Positions 11,501 through 20,799 of a DNA stretch of 64,000 bases are shown piece after piece. Source of the DNA: Angiostrongylus vasorum (lineage: Eukaryota; Nematoda; Chromadorea; Rhabditida; Metastrongylidae); the NCBI GenBank assembly GCA_018806985.1, contig JADANN010000042.1, forward strand, positions 353,146 to 417,145, given 5' to 3'. The notes under the pieces are model-generated. The model did not search any database. It was not told where the DNA came from and saw nothing but the letters and a program-made list of their open reading frames with translations. A program made the translations under genes and the position numbers. Each line of letters begins with the position of its first letter. Position 1 is the first letter of the stretch.

Positions 11501-14500
11501 AAGCTCCGACCTGCGTCAACGATCAAAAATCAAAGATGCCGTTCTATACGCCAAACAGTCGAAGATAAGGTGGATCGGACACGTAGTGCGTATCAACGAT
11601 AACCGATGGACAAGAACCGTTAGTGACTGGATTCCTCGGGATATCAAAGGTACTGCAGAAAGACCACCGACCCGATGGTCAGAGTTCTTCACAAAGAGCC
11701 TTGAAGAAAGATATGATGTTCGAGGAGTCCCTATAGCGAGCAGAACCCACTGAGCTACTCTTGCACGCGGCAGGGAAAAAATAGAAGATTTACTGGCACC
11801 CGCTCGAGTCACTAGATGATCAACGGGATTACAGGTGATACAGGTGATACAGGTTTGTTTAGCAACTAAACATTTATCCATTTCCTCCTGTGTTGAGCGG
11901 ATAAAAAAACAATCTGCGACATACTTAAAGAAGACTGGCAGCTGAAGACTGAATGCGGGAGCTTCAATTTTGCATATGAACTCAATGGCGAGACTTGTCA
12001 GCAGTTACTCCACTGCCAACGCTCTAGTTTGTGCGTAATATTTTCCATGCCCTCTGAACATTGAGCAGCTTATGCACCCCTTTAACAAGGCCATAAGCTC
12101 CTGAGCCGAGAAGCTATGTATGTTTATTGCGCCTTCGTGTTGCTTAAGAGAGTTGCGCATGTCTTGCGTTACGGTGTCATTCGACATGTTGTTATTAGGT
12201 TGCTCAGAAAAAAAATGAGCGTTTTAAAATATTTTTTCTTTTAATGTACTTCTTGCCAATGAAATAATTTTTTTACCTTGCTGTGCAAATTTGTTTGACA
12301 TTGAAAAAAATTTGTAAACTTAAACAATTTTTGTTTCGATTAATAAAGTTTTATTCGAAGCAAGTTACGGCATTTTAAATATTATGGTTAAAACGCTCAT
12401 TCATTTCTGAACAGCCGAATATGAAGGACTGTAACGCCTCCATGGATTCATTCACGTAAGCGCTGTTAGGACGCGCTAACGCGTGACATAGACGATCAAG
12501 GAACATACGGGTGTTCGTGAGATGGGCTGCGATGTTTGGTTTCATAAACCATTCAATTCTATCTAAGGGCCATTCACTGATGATAGGTCTACCCTCCGAC
12601 GTTGAGAGGTCGGTAGACGCCGGACCTTTAGCGGATTCTAACTTACGATGTTAGCCTTTTATTTGCTGCCTACTAGAATTTTTATGGCAGGATATTATGC
12701 AAAATACAACCACAATGATGCTGAGATGTCTGCAAACTCTGGACCGCAGGTGCTTGTTGTAGGAAACGAACGCGCTATTACCCTTTCCAGGGGTAATGCG
12801 CTCACCACCACACCATGCGGGGTCCTTCTTTTCGCCTGCCTTTCAGCTAGTTCTATCGATCTTTTTGCCATCAGGGATCACCTGTCAACGGGATTGATAT
12901 GAGGAACTCAAATCAGCGTTGAACCTAGCTAAGCTTTAGAAAAGATGGGAAAATAGATAGGTAGATGGCAGATTGAAAACTAGCTAAGAGACAGTCGAAG
13001 CAAAAAGACCCGCAGGGTACGGTAATGAACGCGCTAGCAACCTGAAAAAGGTAGCAGCGCGTTCCCTCCCCACTGCAGACACTTGCTGTTCGGAGCTTTG
13101 TAAATATCTCAGCGTAATTGTTGTTCTATTCTACTATCATATAAATTTTCATAAGCAACTACAAAAAGGACATGTTGGTAGTCGAATTTTTAAGTTGCGA
13201 AACAACTAGTGGTTTTAATTTGCCGCTGTGTCCCCATTGACCCATTTCGTGTCCAGTTTTTGGTAATGACTTCCGAATTCCTTTTCTCATGATCGGCGAT
13301 AAAAGGAAGCATATTTAGAATACTTTCTCGTTGTCTCAACATCTAACAGATTAGGAATTGCTACAAACTCTCCACTCTTTTAACTAACTGATAGTTTAAT
13401 AATTTCCGATTTTACTAGTTCCCGAGCCTGCCTCATACCAGCTTTCCGCGCTGCTGTGAGGTCGGAACAAAACTATTTTTTCGCGGTAATGATTGAGGGT
13501 TCTTGAAGTGTTAAAATATATATATATATATGATGTATATAGCATGTATATATATGTAGTATATATTATACATATATAAGTATGCAAAATTTTATGTCAA
13601 TTTCGTTGGGGTCATGTTGTCTGAAGAGGAAAATGACGTCGCGGTAATGCCCATAATTCTTGTTTTCCATTCTTATGTAACGTATCTAGTTTAGTTTCTT
13701 AACTAATTCAATCTTAAAACACATGCCCGCGCAAGGTTGCTTTTAGAAATTGGTTGAACCAGTGATGAACTTGGAACCAATTCCAATGGGTAGTGCGCGT
13801 CGACGGGAGAGTCATACCTCCTAACACTGTGACCCTTCCGATCTTTGATAGATGCGAGGTCGGTGGGGGTCAGTGAAGGACCAAGCTAGCCCGTACGGAG
13901 CGGCAACGCTATAGTGAGCTACCCGTCTTTTATACAAAGACAATGGAATTTTTTTTCGTTGGCCTGTGAGATGTCAGAAAGTGGATTCTGTATTGAAGCA
14001 GAAGAAAAGGCAATTCTGTCGTCAAAAGATCATGTAAACGAGCACAGAATTTAGCGCTTTGTTTCCGAAATTAACCGGGTTAAACTCTCGATGAAATACA
14101 CCTTAGAAATAAAAGATAGGGTGTTCTACGTTGAGCGATCGATGAGTTATACGCCATGCATTTGACTACATCAAGCATCGTAGAGGTGACTGATTGCATA
14201 TCTGGCTTATACAATGACTCGTGGTAGCCTACGGATGTATCAAGTTCGTTTTTCTATCCTCTTCTATCCTTCTAGTCCAGCCTTAGACTCATGTGCTGAC
14301 CCAGAAGGGATGAGAGGCTTCGTTTGCTCAAAGTGCGGAGACGAAAGACCGATCTTATGTGTATTACAGTGCGACTACTGCGTTATACGCTCGTTCAAAC
14401 GTTTGTGCTCGCTGCGAAAATGAGAAAGTATATTATTGCAAACTTCAAAACCAGTTTTATCCATTATGACTACATTTCGATTAATTAAATGATGATTACG

Positions 14501-17500
14501 GATATAAAATATCACAGATGGCGAGTTTATTTTAAGAGATTTTCAAGGTATTTCGAATTCCTGGGTGAAAAGGTACCCGGGCCACACGAGCCGAAGCGTT
14601 TTTTATCATTAGCTAAAGGAATTCTAAGCACAAATTAGAACAGAGGCAAACACGTGCACTTCTCTTAAATTCCACTTGGACGCATGGCCATTTAAGGACG
14701 ATTTGCTTCTTCATCATGTCAATGATTTCAGGACCTCAAGAGCCGCTTCCTGGTCGAACGCATCTTGGAGACTACTGGCCAGTGTTCCCGTTCCAAAACC
14801 AGTTTTCCGGTGGTCTCGATTTGGACCCTTCCCTTTCTCGGGTACTCCATAGTTTATTTACTGTTTAGGACAATGAAGCAGAATTGAAAAGGAGATCTAG
14901 ATTTTTTGCTTAGAAATCAATGCCCCTGATTTTGGAAAAGAGCAGAAGAGACTTACGAAAGCAAATTTTGTGAAAAAGAAGCTGCATAACGTTGGAATGT
15001 GTTCATTGGCATCGGAATCAAAAAAACTGGGGATGTAACAAGTTTAGGTATAGCTCAGGTGGAACGACAGAAAATAAAATTATTCTGTAATTTTCTGAAT
15101 ATTAATAAGACATTCAAATTATTTCCTCAGAGATTTAACCATTAATTGTTAAAGAGAGATGTGTTGATATTGATGAAGGAGGTGAAATTAGATCGACTAA
15201 GGTTGGCAACAACCCATTTCTATTCTGAAGAAATGCAGTCTTTGGAAAATACTCCATTTATTGTATCAAAATGTGACCCCTCAGGGTTTAAAAAATCGGC
15301 ATTCAGTGCTCAATGTTTTTTACACAGGAAACTGAACTTTCCCGTAAATACAATATGTCTGAAGACTGACACGGAGCGAAATCATCTCATCTAGATCCGT
15401 GGTAGACGAAAACGCTGTGGGAAAACTTTACGTTAGCTAGTGGCAAAAATTATTTTTTGCCAAAGCTGCTTCTCATCGTACACTAGTCACAATCTTCAAT
15501 CTGCTTTAGGTTTTTTAAACTGCAAGGCTAAACTTTTGTAGAAGAAAAATTTCAACAGAAGGCGTTCACCTTTCTCTCACTAACGTGTCGCGTGATTTGG
15601 GAACAAATGACGGAATCGTGAAAGACAGCGTTAACACGCGCTCCAGAAATCGTCGAAACCACTTTAACAGGCCGTGTTTCTATTTATGGAAAGTTTTGAA
15701 CATTTCAAAACTGATAACTAAAGGTAGTAGTGGTGGAAAAGTGATTATCTTATGATTTCGATAGTGTACACACTCTTCAACGAAGCTGAGAAATTTGCAA
15801 AACTCTGGACCGCAGGTGCCTATGGTGGGGGAACGAACGCACTATTGTCCTTTCCGGGGAGTAACGCGTTCACCACTACACCATGCGGGTCCTTCGTTTC
15901 GCCTGTCTCTCAGCTAGTTCTATCGATCTTTTTGCCATCAGCAATCACCCGTCAACGGGATTGATCTGGGGAGCCCAAATCGGCATTGAACCCAGTTAAC
16001 CTGAGGCTATAGTTATAATAGGACCCGCATGGTGTGGTGGTGAACGCGTTACTTCCCGGAAAGAACAATAGCGCATTCGTTCCCCACCATAGGCACCTGC
16101 GGTCCAGTGTTTTGCAAATATCTCAGCTTCGTTGAAGTTATATTTCACAATATACCCTGCCATTAAAAAGGAGTAGCCAGTAAATAAAAAAAAGGTTAAA
16201 AAGTGTACACACCGTTTTGAAAGAGAGAATTGTATAAAAAGGTTATCCAAACAACCAGCATTCTTGAATTCTGAGTATTGGATGTTAATTAGGTCTGTTA
16301 GCAGAAAAACAGTTGGATTTTAAAAGTTTGTTTTAGAAGTCTATTTCTATTTGCAGCATATAGGTGGTGATATGAACATTGCCGTGCCGTCATGGGGAAT
16401 GCTTGACATTTACGGACGCTTCTTTAACAGGTTCATTATATTTTAGATTACGACGAAAGTACTGTCGCCAGTGTATTTCCATACAACTCAACTATTTCTT
16501 TATAGAATTCATGACACAGTGACGAAATTCGGTTATATGAACTATCCAGTGAATATGTTGGATTTAGAGAAGCAGGACTTTGTAAAACTTATGAGCGACC
16601 CATCGCTACAGTACAATCGGAGTGAGTAGATAATTGTGGAGTGATGTGATGACTGCACGCAGAAAAGAAAGACATTTAAGAAGTGGCCCCTTATTTCATC
16701 TGTCTTTTTCCTAAATATACGGACGACTCCAGATATTAAATTTTCCAGTAACAGGGCTATACTCCCATTTCATTCTTGATTTTGTTTTTCTTATTACTTT
16801 TGCGTAAGAAGCTGATGGCGCAGACAGAATGAATCCATTAATTAAGCGGACCACTCAGGTGATCTACTTAGGCGATGCATCGACTCCGCTCCGTGTCCAC
16901 CAAAACTCTCAACTCTCCAGAATCGAGAAAGTGGTGCTAGAATTGCCTTAGACAAACTCACTTCCTCTAATCTAGACGGGGACGCTTCAGCACACGTTTA
17001 CCAGGACTCCAGGGAGAACTGAGTCTATCACCATTCTAAGAAAATCATTACGGAGACGGAAAAATAAAGCAGGAGGCACAAAACAAAGGCAAAGAAAAAA
17101 TTCGGAGACCTTCGTGGGTGGTGGATGCGGGGAAACGAAGCGAATGCAGGAAGCGCTGGGATCCGTGCATCATGAACACGTGATATCGGGTGGTTTAATA
17201 AAGCTCTAAAAGGATAAAGCTCTCGGCGTTGATCAATCCCCTGAGGGATGCGCCATGCATTCGACTTCATTAATTATCGTTGGTGACTGAATGCATATTT
17301 GGCCTTTACAATGACTCGCGGTGACTTGCCGATGTATCGAGCTAGTGCTGCTATCTTCCCAGTCAAGTCCGGTACCAATTTGTCGACCCCGGAGGGATGG
17401 AGGGCTTGGTGGGCTATGGGCGCGGGGGATCGATTCCACGTGTGTGTCGCGGTGGCGCCTCCAACCACTGCGCCACACCCGCCCTAGTTTAAAAAATAGT

Positions 17501-20276
17501 AGAAAATTCCTATACTAAGCCGCTTTTCATTTGAGCTCGGCGTGAATAATCTTGGATTGTTCAGCTTACGCGTGTGTTAAACCACTTTTTGTTTGACTAG
17601 CATTTCGACGTCTTTGTCTTCCTCAGAACCGATGATCTGAGTCGATGGTCCACAGTTGTCCATCTTCTTGACGTGGCGTCCTCATTTTCAACATGCAAAG
17701 AAATCGTTATCAGTGGATAACCAGTCAACAACCATCCTGTATAAAAGAGCGCTGTCGAGTGAGGTTGCTTCATGTAAACGGTGCTCCACTGAAGAATTGA
17801 TGAAAATCAGATCCTACTCAATATGACGACAAAGACCCTGCATCATGAAGACGGACAAGCGTGGACCATCGACGCGGATCATCGGCTCTGAGGAAGTCGA
17901 AGAGGTGGTCGAAACGTAAACAAAACAAAAGTTGTATAACAACATCGTGACAGCTGAACAATCCAAGGAAAAAAATAGCTAGTTTGGCTTGTAAACTGCT
18001 CGTTAAATTTGCGTTCTTTCTGTCTCATCCAGTTGTTGTTCTCCGAGTTCTATGACTATCAGTAAATCCTCGAGCTAACAGATAACAAAAAAAGCCGAAG
18101 TTAACAAATGAAGATGTCAGTAGGAAATATGTAGCCTGTGAGGTCAGTGACCTCAGTGGTTTTAATAGTTACCGTAGCCCGTTATGAAGAAAAGAAATCA
18201 CAGAAAATCTGCAACTTGTTTGTAGAGCTAACGCTAGCAACTTTTTATTTACCGCCTATTATTTTCTCGTGCTAAGGCTTTATGTATAATACAACTACAG
18301 TGACGTTTACATATTTGTAAAACTTACACTTCAGGCCAGATTCGAACATGTGATCACTCATCCTGGGGGCTCACTCTAACTCATTGCATCACTGAGGCTC
18401 TTGCTGTGCTCTGATTATTTTCGTTTTTTTTAATAAATTACGTGGAAACTTTTTTTCAGACACACAGCCACTCCTACCTCTTGGAAAAGTAGCAAGAACC
18501 TATGTGCCTCTAAGCTGCAAACCACCAATGTGCAATCCATATCATTCTAACTTTGCATTCGGTGTAGGCGTTGTTATCCATTTCAGTACCTATGAAAATT
18601 ATTAGATTTTTTTCAAAAATGGTATAGCTGCAAACTGCAGAGAGTTATAATGAACGCTGCACACTACATACTCTCATGAGTCTTTCTAGAGATGGTGCAG
18701 TGTATTTTCCCACTACTGCTGGTTTTTTTTTGCACTTTGATAATGAGATTTGTCTCTCATTTTTCAGAATTTCTCATTACTAGCAATATTTTAGATGGAG
18801 CACGATTTTGGTGGTAATGATGGCGTTGAAGGAGATATCGACGTTCCTATTCCAATCTCAAAAAGTGTTGCTTATCGTTTCCCATTTTCGGGGAAAGTGT
18901 ATGCATGTGAGTCCTTCGCTTGACTGTTATTCCGCAAACATTCTTTATGGAATAGTTTCACCATAGGGATAATACTGCTGCCGAATAACAATGAAATCAA
19001 TGGCAATACTTCAGTAACTTGTGTAGCCTATAAACCAACTAATAACCGAGTAATGAGGGTCTCCCGTAAAATTAAAAAAAGATCATTGGGCACCATTTTT
19101 TTGGCGTTTTTAAATTTTTTAAGGGTTTTGCAGCCTGAAGAGCTGTTAAACTTCACGCACCTCTTTTTGAAGGGATTTACATTTGTCATAAAGTAGTCAA
19201 GAATAATTGCCGGTGATTGAGCAGTAGCTTTTCCAATTCGAAAAAATTATGAAAAGACAAATTAAACACAAACTCTCCTGGAGTCACTTCAGGATCAACA
19301 TGATTAAAGATGAAGCAGATAAGTAACGATGTGGTAAAAGGAGTGCTCATGTAGCGCAGTGGTTAGAGATGCCCTACGATACACATGTGATCGATCTCGC
19401 GCCACAGGTTCACTAAGCTCTTCATCCCACCGGAGTCGATAAATTATTACTAGACTTGCCTAGGAGGTTAGCAACACTGATTCGATGCATCGCTAGGCCT
19501 CAGTTGTACTAGCCAGATATGCATTCAGTCATCTCCAGCGATGCTTAATGAAGTCGAATGCATGGCGCATCTCTTAAGGATTGATCAACGATTAGAGCTT
19601 TATCCGTTTTTTGTACTGAAAGCAAATAAACTCTTCAGTCCGCGACAACATTACGGTCACTTATGGTCACAATATTGCTCCTGTAGATCCATTTGCAAGT
19701 TTGTTCGATTATCAAAAATATCGCGATCCAGGTCTTGCCATTCCAAGAAGAAGAAGAGATGTGTCCTTACCGAAAAAAAGTTTGTCGCTTATCTACTTTT
19801 ATTTTTTCACATGCTTTTCATGCTTCGGCATGGCAACTAAAAAGGATTTTCTTTTTTCTCCTCCTCTTGTAGCCATTGCGTGGTTGGAAAACCTGTAAAT
19901 TTGTAGGTTAAGCAAATACTCAAATTATTTACAACGGAGCAGCTTGGATTTTCAGCGATGGCAAGTTAAAACAAGTTCAACACATGCTCATTTCTTGAAC
20001 TCAAATGATAAAAATCGATGGGAAAGTGGCATCAGGAGCACGCTTGTCAGTGAAGAGGATTCACGTCAGTTCTTCTTGAACCAACGACTACCGTTTGTTC
20101 GCCGGTTGCCAAAACGTGGTACGTGGTATGAAGGCAGTAACAGAAGCTGGCCACGCTCTTTGTACGTCATGACTCCGCTGGTAAGAAGAAATTCGTGGTC
20201 CGAGTACGTGTCTAGAGATCATGGCTATTCACCATTTATAGAATACATTGCACAAAACTATTTCATGCCTCTGTAA
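5573..20276 (+). CDS. Gene B: putative secreted nematode protein, 8 exons, about 413 aa
   Basis: Exons: 5573-5856, 14732-14841, 16357-16430, 16506-16621, 18460-18563, 18795-18906, 19639-19760, 19956-20276 (TAA). All internal phases agree. Residues 1-15 ([15 protein letters not shown]) look like a signal peptide. The mature part has acidic and charged stretches, then [14 protein letters not shown] (exon 2), [20 protein letters not shown] (exon 5), a basic PRRRRD site (end of exon 7) and a C-terminal domain rich in Arg, Trp and Tyr. Exon 1 needs one base removed: the signal-peptide frame stops at 5701 while the next frame carries the protein on to 5856, so an A-run near 5680-5700 holds an extra base or a real frameshift. 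The exon 7 donor (GTGTCC) is weak. Function unknown; secretion is inference. Confidence 0.8.
6190..6310 (-). repeat. Single foldback arm with Penelope-associated motif
   Basis: Reads on the minus strand with the motif near 6243-6290 (TTTCGACG...TCTTCAGAGC on the plus strand), like one arm of the 17551-17968 element. No partner arm was found close by. Confidence 0.5.
6685..7000. repeat. R3 dispersed repeat
   Basis: Shares long identical blocks with 12645-13115, 15770-16150 and 61345-61670, for example GGACCCGCATGGTGTGGTGG and TTTTGCAAATATC. The GTGGTGGTGAACGCG and GCGTTCGTTCCCC blocks recall tRNA A and B boxes, so a SINE-like origin is possible. Confidence 0.7.
7001..7080 (+). repeat. 3' tail of S1 SINE
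   Basis: Matches only the end of the S1 SINE (GATGAAGTCGAATG, GATTGATCAA), directly after the R3 copy; the tRNA-like head is absent. Between 7085 and 7610 I see no gene or named repeat. Confidence 0.6.
7610..8640 (-). mobile_element. Penelope-like element, copy A (linker and nuclease part)
   Basis: Minus strand. 8613-8248 encodes the region after the RT core ([14 protein letters not shown]). 8270-8031 encodes the zinc-knuckle-like and GIY-YIG start ([18 protein letters not shown], then [10 protein letters not shown]). Frames are broken between parts. Downstream (7610-8030) is the non-coding end shared with copies B and D, including a CTGAGGA...GAAAC-type motif near 7630-7660. Penelope-like elements pair an RT with a GIY-YIG endonuclease, which is the basis of this call. 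Confidence 0.75.
8680..11855 (+). mobile_element. RTE-type retrotransposon, family 2, copy a (near full length)
   Basis: The 5' region starts near 8680 (CTCATATGAGGGATCCCG) and the 3' end is a short tandem tract of TACAGGTGA near 11830-11855. Endonuclease: 9046-9865, with ITGDFNAKI near 9420. RT: 10091-11407, with [16 protein letters not shown] and a catalytic box FAGD at 11014-11025 in place of FADD. C-terminal part: 11457-11753 ([16 protein letters not shown]). At least five frame breaks. It sits in gene B intron 1 in the same orientation. Confidence 0.9.
11870..12625 (-). mobile_element. Penelope-like element, copy E (RT core)
   Basis: Minus strand. 12620-12420 encodes the N-terminal RT region ([28 protein letters not shown]). 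12187-12005 encodes [18 protein letters not shown] and [11 protein letters not shown]. The next frame reaches the RT catalytic box, which reads KYVADCF at about 11926-11911 where YxDD would be expected. A roughly 200-bp AT-rich block (12190-12400) interrupts the RT and replaces motif A. Dead copy, directly behind the 3' end of the RTE at 8680-11855. Confidence 0.7.
12645..13115. repeat. R3 repeats in inverted arrangement
   Basis: The left arm (about 12715-12900) and right arm (about 12970-13115) carry the same R3 sequence in opposite orientation (CTGGACCGCAGGTGC versus CACTTGCTGTTCGG). The layout is the same as at 15770-16150. Confidence 0.6.
13120..14110. other. Intron 1 of gene B, no gene seen
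   Basis: Contains an alternating AT tract at about 13515-13580 (ATATAT with GTATAT interruptions). Open frames crossing it are simple-sequence artefacts. The rest shows no coding signal I can support. Confidence 0.5.
14133..14330 (-). repeat. S1 SINE fragment
   Basis: The tail half of S1 in minus orientation (GCCATGCATTTGACT, GTGACTGATTGCATATCTGG), truncated before the tRNA-like head. Confidence 0.6.
14845..15770. other. Intron 2 of gene B, no gene seen
   Basis: AT-rich. An 82-codon open frame at 15146-15394 has no splice context or recognisable motif and is not called. Confidence 0.4.
15770..16150. repeat. R3 inverted pair (foldback)
   Basis: The left arm 15781-15900 and right arm 16019-16140 are near-perfect inverted copies (ACCGCAGGTGCCTATGG; CCATAGGCACCTGCGGT). 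The spacer carries the GATTGATCTGGGGAGCCC block found in every R3 copy. It lies in gene B intron 2. Confidence 0.75.
17095..17195 (+). repeat. S2 SINE / RTE family 1 tail fragment
   Basis: Contains GGAAACGAAGCGAATGCAGG and GCGCTGGGATCCGTGC. The second block is almost identical to the 3' end of the RTE at 44470-47095 (GTGCTGGAATCCGTGC). Confidence 0.55.
17205..17488 (-). repeat. S1 SINE, complete copy
   Basis: On the minus strand the head reads GGTGTGGCGCAGTGGTTGG (A-box-like), followed by a B-box-like TGGAATCGATCCCC, then a body with TGTCGACAAATTGGTACC and a tail ending near 17205. It is tRNA-derived by these boxes. It is not a tRNA gene, since no acceptor stem or anticodon arm folds. Confidence 0.75.
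17551..17968. repeat. Foldback element with 16-bp perfect terminal inverted repeats
   Basis: Starts CTTGGATTGTTCAGCT and ends with its exact reverse complement. The arms extend about 95 bp imperfectly and each carries the CTGAGGA...GAAACG motif, pointing outward (17603-17650 minus, 17870-17920 plus). No coding frame. It lies in gene B intron 4. Related copies: 4551-5185 and 34831-35236. Confidence 0.8.
18260..18425. repeat. R3-like tRNA-derived repeat
   Basis: Minus strand reads GAGCCTCAGTGATGCAATG (A-box-like) and TGTTCGAATCTGG (B-box-like), then TTTTACAAATATG as in R3. Degraded. Confidence 0.5.
19345..19612 (+). repeat. S1 SINE, complete copy
   Basis: The head GTAGCGCAGTGGTTAGAG and GATCGATCTCGCGCC are tRNA-like; the body and tail (AATGCATGGCGCATC, GATTGATCAACG) match the 17205-17488 copy. 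It sits in gene B intron 6, ending about 25 bp before exon 7. Confidence 0.75.
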
Positions 20277-20316
20277 TAATATATTATAAGGAGTTTGACT
20301 AAGCGATACTTGTAAT

Positions 20317-20322
20317 AATAAA
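20317..20322 (+). terminator. Poly(A) signal of gene B
   Basis: AATAAA 41 bases after the TAA stop. Confidence 0.6.
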
Positions 20323-20429
20323 AGTTGCCAATCGCTTTATTCTGAGTTTTTTGTCTACCATCCTATCATGGCGAAACACAGCACTTGCCATCGAACTCGC
20401 CTGTGTCCTGCTCTTGCTACGCCATAGGT

Positions 20430-20790
20430 GAGAATAACTTCGATATTAATACAATGATTCTGAGATATTTGCAAAACGTAGACCTCAGACCAGATGCGAA
20501 CCCGCGATTTCACTTTAAGGGAGTACTCGTTTTACTCCAGTGCACCACTAAGGCTCTTGCTTGCCTTTCTCTTAGTCAGTCTTTTTTTTAGCTCAACGGT
20601 CCCAAAAGCAATCACCCATCAACGAGAATGATTTGGTAGGCACAAAAGGCGCTGAACCCAGTTAAGATGATGTTGACGTCGAAATCACGTGAGCCCCGAA
20701 AACAGTAATCGCAGTTTCGACTACGACCTGATATCCGAGTTTTCCAAAGACATCAGTATCGTTGTGCTTGCATTTAACAAAAATACCTAG
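20430..20790. repeat. R3-related repeat
   Basis: Shares GATATTTGCAAAAC, CCACTAAGGCTCTTGC and GCTGAACCCAGTTAAG with other R3 copies; the minus strand has B-box-like GGGTTCGCATCTGG. Confidence 0.55.
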
Positions 20791-20799
20791 CAATGGAAA

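Noticed and set aside
13396..13587. 63-codon minus-strand frame rich in Tyr and Ile
   Set aside because: Produced by the AT-rich simple repeat at 13515-13580.
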